Positions 54,428 through 64,000 of a DNA stretch of 64,000 bases are shown here, piece after piece. The notes beneath the pieces were generated by a model that made no database searches, was not told where the DNA came from, and worked only from the letters and a program-made list of their open reading frames with translations. The position numbers and the translations under genes are program-made. Source of the stretch: Adiantum capillus-veneris (Eukaryota; Streptophyta; Polypodiopsida; Polypodiales; Pteridaceae). Numbering within the stretch: position 1 is the first letter of the stretch; each line of letters opens with the position of its first letter. Where the stretch lies: assembly GCA_014529385.2 (NCBI GenBank), contig CM043954.1, positions 99,408,747-99,472,746 on the forward strand, in the 5' to 3' direction.

Positions 54428-57400
54428 TTAAGAGATCTCTCTCTCATCCTTGCATAACTCAGCATAACTTCCTATATCTATATAGAGCTCTCCGTTTAAA
54501 CACATATCCTCTGTTTCATTTTGTAGCTCCTCTGCATGCACCCCATATAGAGTAGTAGCATCTTGATGCTCGTCTGGCACCACCGCAGCGGCTTCTGATT
54601 GAGCATCTTCTCTGATCTCCTCCATTGATGTCGTTGTGATTGGCACATGGTAGCCTTCATACGTCCTTGCACTACGAGGGGCTACCCCTATGACGTACCA
54701 CCAGTTTGATGTAGACTTTGTAGGATGAAATACTACCTGCCAGAGCCACATAACTTACATGAGAGCTTTCAAGCACATAACTTGTAAAAGGGGGATGTTA
54801 ACTATTTATATACTTACTTGTTCACAATGCTCGGGTAGTACGAAAGTGTCTCTTAGGTCAGTCCATTTCTTAGTAGAATCCACCTCAAGAAAACCAGACT
54901 CTCCTCTACGCACAGTAGCGTTTCGACCCTCCATGATTATCTTGAACCATTGCACGTCGAACAAGTCGACAAAAAATCCTCTATAATCGATCCTCAAAAT
55001 CTCTTGCAGCGTGCCGAAGTAAGTGAGTTCCGCCACCACGGGATCTGCATCAGAGGAACGTCGTCGACTAGACTGTTCAAATTTTGCCATGATTCCACAA
55101 TCTTGAGTAAAACGCTTTTTGTCGATTCGTTCCACCCTAAAATGTCGACCTTTACACCATGCTGCTGTGTATGACTTATACTACAACGAACAAAGATTAT
55201 GAGTGGCCGTTCAAACGTTTATAAATAAAGTCACTTGCTAGTCGTACATTGCAAACTTACCTTGGTCGCGCAACCCCGAGAGTACTCCCACTCTTCTTCA
55301 GTCACTTCGTCACCGCATTGTTGTGCGCTTTTCAATTGGTTGTGCAACCATCTTAAGCTCATGAAGGTTGGTAGGCTCTCCAGAACCGCTGGATAGTGCA
55401 TCGGTGGTCGTCTTCCCCGTCTCCACTCGATTCGTGCCCTTTGTCGCTCTTGCTTTGCATCCTCATATTGTGAAATCCACTTTTGCATCACTGGATTGTG
55501 AAGCATGCAAAATCGGTTGATTTTAGCCTCTAGATCTTCCGTCATCTTCTTCTCAACACCGAGATTGCACATGACAATCCCAGATATGCGCTCATCATCT
55601 ATGGTTCGCCATAGCGTGTCCCGGGATTTATCAAATCCGTCTAGCCACTCTCCAATGTACACTAGAGACTCTGATACCAACCAACCTTCTGTCATGCTAC
55701 CCTCCGGACGTGCCTTTTGACGCACATATCCCTTAAGCGTTTTCATGAAACGCTCTAAGAAGAACATCCATCTAGAATGAACTGTGCCAGCTATTTCCAC
55801 CTCATCAACTATGTGAATAAGAAGATGCACCTGAATGGTTAGTATTGTAGTAGGAAAATGTTTCTCAAACATGCACACAAGCTCCGCAGCATTTAGTTTG
55901 GCGAATGGTATGGAGTCTACGTCGATCTCCTTTTGTGAGATCCATTGCACCAGCTTTGCAAGTTTGTAGATTGTGTTACGGATGTCGAAAGACAAACATC
56001 CCTCAATGGCAACCGGTAAAATAAACTGTAAAGTATGTGCAGCAATGATATTAAAGTCCACATTTTATGCAATGATATTAAAGTCCACTATGAACGTACC
56101 TGACACATTTTATGCCAATCGTGTGACTTCAAACCGGTAAGCTTTCCTTCTTTAGTAAAACACGTTCGGAGCGAGTGCATTACGCCAGTGGGGGTCCGCA
56201 AAGATCGAATGGCCTCTTTTACTTTGCGTTCTTGGGCTCCTGTGAAAATCCATGGTGCTTTAGGAAGTTTTATCGATCCATCAGACGCTGTTTGCGGCCA
56301 ATATTGCTCCATACGATCCACATTTCTAAGGTCAACTCTGGCTCCCAAAGTATCTTTCTTGCCGGTCAAATGGTCCCATAGTAGATTACCCACATTCTTG
56401 AATATGTGCATTGGATCGAGCAAGTGATTGATCACGAGTCGGGGCCAGTATGGTAACTCGTACCATAGAGATAGTCTCTTCATCCCTGGAGGCAATCTGT
56501 CATCGCACATCTCCTTCTGCTCTAACCATGCTTGTGCAAACATCCTTGGTGGCTCTCTTCCCAAAAAGCCGTCGCGTAACACATGATTCTCCGGAAGATA
56601 CGCTTGATGACCTTCGTAGATTTGCTTCTTCAGTGAGGGTGCCCTACGTGCATTCAGTCTAGGTCCACATGTGACACATGCTCTGTATCCGCTTGTTTGA
56701 AGCCCTGCATGTATACACATGATAATAGATCAACTATGGGGAAAAACAAGATTTACAGTGTCTGAGAGAGGAGTGTCAATAGATCACCTGAGCATTCTGT
56801 TAGCCCGGGATAGTCATGCATGGTCCACATTAGAATACCTCTGATCAAAGCATTCCGTCGTCCTGTGTGTCGGCTCATATCCACCACCTCTATGCCAATC
56901 CACAATTGTTGTAGCTCTTCCAATAGTGGACGAAGATACACATCCATATTCCCCACTTTATATCGCCCTGGCACAATCAAGCTTAGCCATAGGTGCCCCT
57001 TCTTCGTAGTCAACCACGGGGGAATGTTGTAGTTGACGATGACAACGGGCCATACACTGTAAGATGTTGATCTTTGACCAAATGGATTTACGCCATCCAT
57101 AGCCAGGCCTAAGCGCAAATTTCGAGCTTCCCTGGCAAAATCCGACCATGTTCCATCTATATGTTTCCAGGCTGCGCAATCTGCAGGAATTCGTAGCACA
57201 CCATCCGAAGATTTATTCTCCTCATGCCATGATGCTAGGGCGGCCATGGACTTACATTCGAAGAAATGCTTGATGCGAGGAAGCAAAGGAAAATGTCGCA
57301 AAACCTTTTGTGGAATTTTTGTCCCGTGGAGATCTACTCGATATCTTTCGGAATCACATTTCGGACACTTCTCCATGTCTGTGTATTCCCCTCTGAAAAG

Positions 57401-58156
57401 AATGCAGTCATTAGGACAAGCGTGGATAGAATTGTAATCCATCCCCAAGTTTCGCAAAATCTTTCTTGCTTCATCTCGGGAATCTGGCATCACATTGTCA
57501 GCTGGTAGAATGTGCTCTTTCAGCAATCTACACAACATAAAAATATGATACAGTCGTGTAAAAATCTATCAGATCATTATACATTTAGAGTTCTATTAAA
57601 GTAAACTAATTGTAATAGATCACCTGAAAAGCGCTGTGACGCTAGTGTCACTCCATCCAAACTTTGCCTGCATGTTGAGAAGAACCAGGAGTGCTTTCAA
57701 TCTAGACATACGTGCTCCATTATACAATGATGTATCGGCTTCACTTTTCATATCATCATAGATAAGCCTTTCTGAATCCATGATCGTCTCGATCATTTCA
57801 TCAATCTCGGGCTCAAACATTGCCTCGTTGGGAATGTGCTCTGCATGATCATCCCCCGAGCTGTCAGAGGCTACATCTTGTGGCCTCACATATGCTGCTT
57901 GACCAAAGCGCCTGCGAATACGTCTATTGGGTTGCAAGATTGCTGCTTGTTGGCCAGCGTCAGAGTCCGACGAGTTATAATTGGCAACAACTCGATCTAT
58001 AATAGATGGATCAAACTCGCCAAATTCACGAACGTGCTGCAAAGAAACACGTCTTGTCCGTCGCACAGCATGCTTGCATTGATTACAAGGACATAAGACC
58101 CTCGTTGAGAGATAGGTGTTTCGGTTGGACGGTCCCACATCCTCGTCGCTACTCAT
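54428..58156 (-). CDS. CACTA transposase (TNPD/TNP2-like), six exons, intact
   Basis: Exons 58156-57624, 57527-56788, 56704-56100, 56025-55261, 55180-54818 and 54736-54428, minus strand. All five introns are GT-AG and 74-96 bp. Total 3315 nt = 1104 aa plus stop, phases consistent, no internal stop. Domains: N-terminal Cys-rich segment CPCNQCKHAVRRTRRVSLQH (about 22-41); tnp2/Transposase_21 about 190-560 with IHACPNDCILFRGEY, LRLGLAMDGVNPFG and ILMWTMHDYPGL holding Asp residues of the DDE-type core; DUF4218 about 615-745 (GLKSHDWHKMCQ, FILPVAIEG, MKTLKGYVRQKARPEGSM); DUF4216 about 930-1025 (YFGTLQEILRIDYRGF, LFDVQWFKI). It cuts the element at its ends. Start at MSSDEDVGPSNRN; no earlier in-frame Met was chosen. 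Confidence 0.93.
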
Positions 58157-58240
58157 AATGAGGATAAAAAACTTATAACCTGGACAAAAAATTTAATATT
58201 CTATTGGCATTCTTCGTCTTATCTCTCTCTCTCTCTCTTT

Positions 58241-58353
58241 ACCTCACATTCTCTAGTCATGTCCAATCCCCGCACACCTCGGTCTAGAGGTGCACGGAGA
58301 TCAGAACCACCGGGTTATAATCTCGTCTTTATTGGTCAATACCTATATTTGTG
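58241..58353 (+). repeat. Single copy of the 308-bp array core
   Basis: ACCTCACATTCTCTAGTCAT, CACACCTCGGTCTAGAGGTGCA, ACCGGGTTATAATCTCGTC and TTTATTGGTCAAT match the array units at 4293-5346 closely. Confidence 0.9.
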
Positions 58354-58531
58354 GGTACAAGAAATCTAGACACCCACGTCTACATGATACTGCATGTAGT
58401 GGACAAAATCCCTTTGCCTCTTCTCTAGCTGTAGCACTTCACTTCATCTTAACATCTTTTCACAGTAGATCTTTTCACTGTTCGTCTAACTCTAAACCCT
58501 AAACCGTAAGTAATTCTTGCGTGGACTCGAT

Positions 58532-58612
58532 CTAACGTAAATAAGCGTAAATCTAAATAAACGTAAATCTAACTAAAAATAAAGCTAAATCTAATTTAAC
58601 GTAAGTCTAATG
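58532..58612 (+). repeat. Direct repeat flanking the captured HMA piece, left
   Basis: AT-rich AACGTAAATCTAA...AAATCTAATTTAACGTAAGTCTA. A near copy of about 80 bp lies at 58828-58912. Confidence 0.85.
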
Positions 58613-58624
58613 ACTAGAGGTTGT

Positions 58625-58823
58625 CTAGATGGTCATTGTGTCGGGGATGTAGTGACTCTTGCCGCCCTGAAGATCCACCTTCTTCCCTATCTTCTGAAGA
58701 CATTTCACCAGTACTTTTGGATCGACGGAGCCCACCATGAGTGAAGGCAGCAATACCCTATATTCCATTGAGGGCTTTCTTCACCCGCTTCATGCAGGCA
58801 TCGCAGTCTATGGAGACCCGCAT
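58625..58823 (-). pseudogene. Captured fragment of an HMA/HIPP-type metal-binding gene
   Basis: Minus strand MRVSIDCDACMKRVKKALNG then a TAG gives the metal-binding loop (CDAC, the usual CxxC) and first helix of a heavy-metal-associated domain. After a frame change, VGSVDPKVLVKCLQKIGKKV and DLQGGKSHYIPDTMTI give the last strand and second helix. About 20 residues between are lost or scrambled. HIPP-type proteins bind metals in the plant cytosol or nucleus. This piece has no role in transposition and lies upstream of the transposase in the same orientation, flanked by 80-bp direct repeats. It is best read as host gene capture (transduplication) by the CACTA element. Confidence 0.75.
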
Positions 58824-58827
58824 CTAA

Positions 58828-58912
58828 TCTAATATAACGTAAATCTAAATCTAGCTTAAATAAACGTAAATCTAGTTAAAAATAAACCTAAATCTAATTT
58901 AATGTAAGTCTA
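58828..58912 (+). repeat. Direct repeat flanking the captured HMA piece, right
   Basis: AACGTAAATCTA...AAATCTAATTTAATGTAAGTCTA, a near copy of 58532-58612. Confidence 0.85.
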
Positions 58913-59393
58913 CATATAACCTAATCTTTAACGTCTTTTAAGATAGTTTCCTACGACGTTATAACTCTCTTCTTCCTGTGTGTGTGCGCGTGTGTGGATG
59001 TGTGTGCCAATAAAAAGAGATAAATGGTATAACCTTTCTATCACCCATGCCAAGTATGATAGATTGATTATGACATTTCTCTCTTGAATAATAGGTCTTC
59101 AGTTCAACTCCTCGTCGGCTAGATCTTTAGGTCTTTTAATTTTAATTAGTTTCCTACGACGCTCCCTTAGTTTCTCTTTCTTTCTCTCTCAATGTGTGTG
59201 CGTTTTTTTGGATCGTATGCATGTTTTCTTTCTCTTTTCCTCTCTCAATGTGTGCGTTTTTTGTTTATGCATGTTCTCTCTCTCTTTTCCTCTCTCAATG
59301 CGTGCGTTTTTTGTTTATGCATGCTCTCTCTCTCTTTTTCTCTCTCAATGTGTGTGTGCATTCTTTGTTTATCTATGTGTGTGCGTTTTTACA

Positions 59394-59424
<31 letters not shown>

Positions 59425-59547
59425 AAAAACACTATGTGTGTGTGTGTGTATGTGTGTGTGTGGGAGAGAGAGAGAGGGAGAGAGAAAGAGGGGAAGGGAA
59501 CATGAGAATGAGGAGAGGGAAGGAGCATACCTGGCTCTCCTTCCTCT

Positions 59548-59585
<38 letters not shown>

Positions 59586-59708
59586 GAAAGAGAGAGAGAG
59601 AGAGAGAGAGAGTGAGGGAGAGCGTTACCTGCTCTTTGCTTGGGGGCGCCGAAAAACTCAGATCTGAGATCTGAGTTTTTGGGCGCGCTCGGTTATTTTT
59701 TTTACCCC
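58913..59708 (+). repeat. CT-, TG- and GA-rich microsatellite zone in the CACTA element
   Basis: Three or four diverged copies of a block 'CTCTCTCAATGTGTGCGTTTTTTGTTTATGCATG' between about 59189 and 59380, then (CT)n 59394-59424, (TG)n 59435-59461 and 59552-59581, (GA)n 59588-59612. The long ORFs across it are translated repeat. Then AGATCTGAGATCT near 59660. Confidence 0.85.
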
Positions 59709-59874
59709 AGCTGGCGTCGCTATGAGCGTCGCTATAAGCGTCGCTATGAGCGTCGCTATGAGCGTCGCAAATTTCTTTGTAAATTTGCGACGCTCATAGC
59801 GACGCTTATAGCGACGCTCATAGCGACGCCGGGAATTTTTTTTTTGAGCGTCGCTGTGTGAGCGTCGCTAATAT
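59709..59874 (+). repeat. CACTA subterminal repeats and hairpin, right
   Basis: GCGTCGCTATGA units at a regular 12-bp step from about 59715, then a turn at GCGTCGCAAATTT / AAATTTGCGACGC and the complementary series to 59830. Arms of about 50 bp pair almost perfectly around CTTTGT; the left arm has one extra 12-bp unit. Two more GCGTCGCT copies lie at 59848-59870. Confidence 0.92.
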
Positions 59875-59878
59875 GAAG

Positions 59879-59892
59879 AACCTCTTGTAGTG
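59879..59892 (-). repeat. CACTA terminal inverted repeat, right
   Basis: AACCTCTTGTAGTG, complement of the left end; followed by ACA. Confidence 0.95.
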
Positions 59893-60051
59893 ACACCAGA
59901 GCCATTTTACAAAGGAGACTTTGCCGAAATTTATGCAGAATCTGAAGCTTTCTTGGTTCATTTGACAGGTTGATATTGGTTCAGAGGTCAGTTTACAGGG
60001 GAAACTCTGCCGAATTTTTCCCAGGAAAGTAAACCACTGTGAAGCATAGCT
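59893..60051 (+). other. Copia leader, second part
   Basis: Starts with the ACA target duplication of the CACTA element and runs to the gag start codon. Two similar blocks (CAAAGGAGACTTTGCCGAA and CAGGGGAAACTCTGCCGAA) form an internal repeat. Confidence 0.75.
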
Positions 60052-60813
60052 ATGGCTGGATCACAGGACACTGCTCTTTACAATATCAAGAAGCTGGATG
60101 GAGCCAATTTCCCATTGTAGAAGAAGCAAATTTGGCACGTGTTGGTACAAAAGAAGCAGATAAAACCTATAAAGCTCAAGGGGATAAAACTAGAAGATAT
60201 GGACGAAGATGAATGGAGCGAAATGGATGAATTGGCACTTTCTACCATTATGCTGACTTTGGCAGAAAGCGTTTACTTCAATGTAGCAGACGAGATGTCG
60301 GCTTATCAAGCATGGTTAAAGCTCAGTGATCTTTATGAGAAGCAGAGTGCAGCTTCACAGGTATACTGGCTTAAGAAGCTTGTTGACTTGAAGATGAAAG
60401 AAGGGACACCTATGTCCAATCATTTGAATGAATTCAACACAATCTATGGTCAGTTGTCAGCTCAAGGTGTCAAGTTTGATGAACCTGTTAGAGCTATTTT
60501 CCTGTTGATCACATTGCCGGAAAGTTGGGACACTTTTCACACAGCTTTGAGTAATTCTGCACCTCCAGATGGTTTGAACATAGCAGGTGTAGAAGGAAGT
60601 CTGGTTACTGAAGAAACCAATAGAAAGACAATGGACAAAGGCAAAGGAACAGCCTTAGTTGTCAGGGGAAGGACCAAAGAAAAGTACAAAGGTGGAAAGA
60701 GGAATCAGTCTTGTAGCAACTCCCGCAGTGCTAAAGGCAAGAGTGACATAGAATGCTACCATTGTGGCAAGAAGGGTCACATGAAAAGAGACTGCAGAGA
60801 ATGGAAAGCATAA
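60052..60813 (+). pseudogene. Copia Gag, two in-frame stops
   Basis: Starts MAGSQDTALYNIKKLDGANF and hits a TAG at 60118-60120 where plant copia Gag has Trp. It continues in the same frame: KLKGIKLEDMDEDEWSEMDE, LALSTIMLTLAESVYFNVAD, AYQAWLKLSDLYEKQSAASQ, VYWLKKLVDLKMKEGTPMSN, the UBN2-type capsid. The zinc knuckle CYHCGKKGHMKRDC follows, and a TAA at 60811-60813. The same frame goes on into protease, so this is one Gag-Pol frame. Gag packages the element RNA. Confidence 0.93.
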
Positions 60814-62871
60814 AAAGGCAAAGAGAAAGCTGAAGACCATAGTGAGAAGAACAAGTCCTCAGTGAAGATTCAAGAAATAAATGTGACAAACACTGTTGCA
60901 GAGGATGACAGTCTAGTGTCAGGAGATATCTACTTCTTGAAGAATACAATGGACTCAGCTCTTCTTACAGCATCTGATGGAAATGCACTGAGTGACTGGA
61001 TTATAGACTCAGGGGCATCACTTCATGTGTCTCCAAACAAGGAGTGGTTTGCCTCTTATGTGACCACTAAAGATCATGTTCGGCTAGGCAATGGGCAGAC
61101 ATGTGAGATCTTAGGTGTTGGAGATGTTCAATTGAAGTTTCAGAATGGCTCTTCTTTTACGCTGAAGAATGTGAGACCTGTTCCCGCAATTACAAAGAGC
61201 TTGATCAGCACAGGTTTACTTGATGATGCTGGCTACGTCACCACTTTTGGACAGAACATGTGGAAGATATCCAAGGGTTCTATGACAGTAGCACATGGAG
61301 TAAAGTCTGGAGGACTTTACATGATTTATGTATCAAATGTCTCTAAAAATGTAATCAATGTAACCGAGCAGCCGAACGTTTCTTCGTGGCATAGCCGGTT
61401 AGGACATATATCCAAGAAGGGAATGGAAATCTTGTCTCGTTCTAGTTATTTTCCTGGCTTTTCATTTAATGATTTTGAATTCTGTGAACATTGTCTATAT
61501 GGTAAGCAAACACAGGAGCCACATAAGCATAGAAGCAGTAGAAGAGATACACAGTTGGCACTTGTTCATAGTGATTTGTGTGGACCTATGCCTAACCTAT
61601 CTCTAGGGGGAGTTTCTTACTTTATGACATTTATAGATGATTACTCGAGGAAAGTATGGGTTTACTTTCTCAAGCACAAGGATGAAGCGTTTAGTGTTTT
61701 CAAAACGTTTGTGACACTTGTGGAGAATCAGAGTGGCAAGAAGCTTAAATGCTTACGCACTGACAATGGTGGAGAGTATGTTTCAAAGGCCTTTCAAGAC
61801 TTTTGTGAGTCAAAAGGTATAAAACGTGAACTTACTGCTCCTTACAATCCTCCTCAAAATGGTGTTGCTGAGAGGATGAATAGGACCATACAAAATAAGG
61901 TCAGAAGTATGTTGTCTAATGCACAGCTGCCAAATGGGTTTTGGGCTGAAGCTGTATCAACAGCCGTTCATCTTGTAAATAGATCTCCTAGCAAGGTTTT
62001 GCAGAAGGATTCAGTGCCAGAGATGGTATGGCCAGGCAAGGTGCCCTCATACAAGCATCTCAGAGTCTTTGGCTGTGAGGCATATACTCACGTTCCAAAG
62101 GAATTTAGGAACAAACTTGAGCCAAAGAGTAGAAAGTGCATCTTTTTAGGCTATGGTAATTCTGGTGAGATGGGGTACAGACTTTGGGATCCCGAATCCA
62201 GAAAGGTTGTCCGTAGCAATGATGTTCACTTTAATGAATCCAAATATCATTCTAAACCAAAGAGGGTTGAGGAGATTAGAAGAGTTGTCTTCCAAGAAGA
62301 TGGACCTGCACATGCAAGACAAAATGTCAGGGCTCAAGAGGAGCAAGGACAGGATAGATTGGAACCACAGGTTGTGGCTGAGCCTGAGCCACCTATTGTG
62401 CGTAGATCTAGACGTGTCACGCGACCTCCTGATAGGTTTGTTCCATCTATGAACTATGTCATGTTGACTGATTGCAATGAGCCTTCATGTTACAAGGAAG
62501 CAATGCAAATGAAGGACTCCGGGAATTGGCAATTGGCCATGCAGTCAGAGATGACAGCTCTGCATAAAAACAAGACATGGAAGCTAGTTAAATTACCATG
62601 GGGCAAAAAGGCTCTACCTTGTAAATGGGTTTACAGGTATAAGATCACCGCTCATGATAGTCAGCCAAAGTACAAAGCAAGGCTTGTTGCCAAGGGCTTT
62701 AAGAAAGAACAAGGCATTGACTTTGATGAAGTCTTCTCTCCGGTGGTCAAGATGATTACATTGAGATGCTTTCTTGCATTGGTTGCCATATTAGATTTGG
62801 TGTTGCACCAAATGGATGTCAAGACAACGTTCTTGCATGGTGATTTAGATGTGGAAATTAACATGCAGTAG
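60814..62871 (+). pseudogene. Copia Pol: protease, integrase, start of reverse transcriptase
   Basis: Open from 60814 to a TAG at 62869-62871. Protease: WIIDSGASLHVSPNKEWF (Asp-Ser-Gly active site). GAG-pre-integrase: WHSRLGHISKKGMEIL and CEHCLYGKQ (zinc-binding HHCC). Integrase core: VHSDLCGPMP, LRTDNGGEYVSKAF and PYNPPQNGVAERMNRT supply D, D and E. Then SRKCIFLGYGNSGEMGYRLW, and reverse transcriptase entry KALPCKWVYRYKIT, YKARLVAKGFKKEQGIDFDE, VFSPVVKMITLR, LVLHQMDVKTTFLHGDLDVE with catalytic Asp. The stop falls in the 'QPEGF' motif at the usual Gln codon (CAG to TAG). Confidence 0.95.
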
Positions 62872-63465
62872 CCAGAAGGGTTTGTTGAGAAAGGCAAGGA
62901 AGATTGGGTATGCCAGTTGTTAAAGAGTCTTTATGGCTTAAAACAATCACCGAGGGCATGGTACCATAAATTCCACAAGTTTATGCTTTCTCAAGGCTAC
63001 AAACGTAGTGAGTTCGATCATTGTCTATATACAAAGAAGGCTAAGGATGGCAGTTGGCTGATCCTTATTTTGTATGTGGATGACATGTTGATTGTTGGCA
63101 AGCACTTGGAAGAAATTTCAGCTTTGAAGTCAAAGATGGCAAAATCGTTTGACATGAAAGACATGGGTGAGGCAAGTCATATACTTGGTATGCGCATTGA
63201 GAGAGACAGATCAAAGAAGTTGATTTGGTTATCTCAAACAGAGTATATTGACAAGGTTTTGCAAAGTTTCAATATGGAGAAGGGAAAGGCATTGATTGTT
63301 CCATTTCCACCATATGTGAAACTTAGCAAACAAGATTGTCCTGTGTCTGAGGAAGAACAGGATGAAATGGATAAGATTCCATATGCGTCTGCAGTGGGTA
63401 GTTTGATGTATGCAATGATTGCTACTCGCCTAGACATTTCATTTGCAGTCGGAGTAGTAAGTTAA
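62872..63465 (+). pseudogene. Copia reverse transcriptase, second part
   Basis: Same frame: PEGFVEKGKEDWVCQLLKSL, YGLKQSPRAWYHKFHKFMLS, then LILILYVDDMLIVGK (YVDD catalytic motif), DMGEASHILGMRIERDRSKK, SYSQTEYIDKVL-like block, and YASAVGSLMYAMIATRLDIS near the end. Stops at a TAA (63463-63465) where copia elements usually have Arg in V-S-R-Y-M. Confidence 0.93.
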
Positions 63466-64000
63466 TACATGCCAAACCCAGGCAAGAAACATTGGGAGGT
63501 AGTGAAAGGAATATTGAGATACCTGAAATCTACAAAGAGTATGCGTATATGCTATGGGAGTCAGGAGCTAAGTGTAAAGGGTTTTACAGACTCAGATTAT
63601 GCAGGTGACTTAGACAACCGAAGGTCTACGTCAAGGTATGTCTTTACATTGGCTGGTGGAGCAGTATCATGGCGTTCTAGATTATAAGATTGTGTTACTC
63701 AGTCTACTACAAAGGCTGAATATGTTGCAGCATCAGAGGCATGCAAAGAATCAATTTGGCTTAATCGACTAGTAACAGATTTGGGAATCAAAGAAGAGAT
63801 GCCTGTGTTATATTGTGATAGTCAAAGTGCTATACAATTGGCTCGCAATCCAGTTTATCACTCAAAGACAAAGCATGTGGATGTGAAGTATCATTTCATC
63901 AGGGAAATGCTCGAGGATAAGCAACTTCAGCTTGTCAAAGTTCACACCACAGAAAATCGTGCTAATCTACTTACAAAAGGACTTCCCTTAGAGAGCTTTG
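63466..64000 (+). pseudogene. Copia RNase H, cut by window end
   Basis: Same frame: YMPNPGKKHWEVVKGILRYL, VKGFTDSDYAGDLDNRRSTS, YVFTLAGGAVSWRSRL, a TAA (63685-63687) at the usual Gln of 'LQ', then DCVTQSTTKAEYVAASEACK, YCDSQSAIQLARNPVYHSKT, HVDVKYHFIREMLEDKQLQL and ANLLTKGLPLESF. The catalytic acidic residues (DSDYAGD, AEY, DSQSA) are present. The frame is still open at 64000. Confidence 0.93.

Larger units (their letters stand above)
58157..58624 (-). promoter_or_regulatory. Likely transposase promoter region
   Basis: Holds a CT run (58222-58239), the 112-bp block 58241-58353 that is tandemly amplified at 4293-5346, and a telobox-like AAACCCTAAACC (58494-58505). No clear TATA box was settled. 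Confidence 0.4.
52229..59892 (-). mobile_element. Complete CACTA (En/Spm-type) transposon, apparently intact
   Basis: 7664 bp. Ends are CACTACAAGAGGTT at 52229 and AACCTCTTGTAGTG at 59892, a perfect 14-bp inverted pair. ACA lies directly outside both ends (52226-52228 and 59893-59895), the 3-bp target duplication typical of CACTA. Just inside each end are dense TAGCGACGC/GCGTCGCTA repeats. Two genes on the minus strand, transposase (54428-58156) and TNPA-like (52842-54155), splice into uninterrupted frames. Other contents are a promoter-region repeat (58241-58353), a captured HMA gene piece (58625-58823) and microsatellites (59180-59615). I see nothing that would make it non-autonomous. Confidence 0.93.
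51094..64000 (+). mobile_element. Ty1/copia element, runs off the window
   Basis: LTR 51094-51285, primer site 51288-51299, leader, single-frame Gag-Pol from 60052, cut off at 64000 near the end of RNase H (ANLLTKGLPLESF). The CACTA element 52229-59892 lies in the leader. The order protease, integrase, reverse transcriptase, RNase H is copia type. The left end interrupts the Pif1-like helicase frame; the 5 bases before it are GTTTA. The second LTR lies outside. Confidence 0.95.

Noticed and set aside
58494..58505. Interstitial telomere repeat AAACCCTAAACC
   Set aside because: Fewer than two full units; more likely a telobox or chance.
59192..59674. Cys/Leu/Ser-rich ORFs on the plus strand in the CACTA element
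   Set aside because: CT, TG and GA repeats; three frames open at once.
60118..63687. Stops corrected by U-to-C RNA editing (known in fern and hornwort organelles)
   Set aside because: Such editing is organellar; this is a nuclear-type retroelement. Ordinary decay by deamination is simpler.

Overview
This window reads as nuclear DNA of a land plant with a large, repeat-rich genome. The evidence is a dense set of plant-type mobile elements, several with GT-AG introns, and long simple repeats: Ty3 elements of the Tat and chromovirus types, Ty1/copia with an initiator-Met primer site, CACTA/En-Spm, and PIF/Harbinger. I see no bacterial gene layout and no convincing resident host gene. The species cannot be named from the sequence. 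Almost everything is mobile DNA nested in older mobile DNA. All boundaries, splice sites and homologies were read by eye.

Layout. 1-5350: a LINE-like remnant, about 2 kb with no recognisable feature, then a decayed CACTA transposase piece (2537-4295) that runs into a tandem array of about 308-bp units. 5414-6804: LTR and leader of a Ty3 family here called B. 6805-12405: a decayed Ty3 element on the minus strand (family A). 12405-16260: the 3' half of a chromovirus on the plus strand (RNase H, integrase, chromodomain, LTR). 16320-19239: a gag scrap and a minus-strand Ty3 element (C). 19240-33540: a minus-strand Tat-type Ty3 element (D) with two RNase H domains, an extra ORF before gag and microsatellite-rich LTRs. 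Its reverse transcriptase is split by a 4161-bp TG..CA insertion (24585-28745) flanked by CTACT on both sides. 33541-34664: LTR and leader of a copia element. 34665-39783: a second B element (LTR, leader with about 290-bp repeats, gag), inserted in a chromovirus LTR (39784-40573). 40573-42138: a second A-family copy.

42139-51093: an unassigned ORF, a PIF/Harbinger element (transposase with one frameshift and an intact Myb/SANT-like partner), then a minus-strand cassette that joins a broken multi-exon gene ending in a GIY-YIG nuclease domain with a long ORF for a Pif1-like helicase. I could not assign this cassette to a known element; it is the best candidate here for something undescribed.

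51094-64000: a copia element inserted into the helicase gene. Its polyprotein has five in-frame stops and no frameshift I can see. A 7664-bp CACTA element (52229-59892) sits in its leader. That CACTA element has perfect 14-bp terminal inverted repeats, a 3-bp ACA target duplication, 12-bp-periodic subterminal repeats, and two genes that both splice into open frames: a six-exon transposase of 1104 aa and a three-exon TNPA-like protein of 371 aa. It also carries a broken fragment of a host heavy-metal-associated (HMA/HIPP-type) gene. The nesting gives a relative order: helicase cassette oldest, copia next, CACTA youngest.
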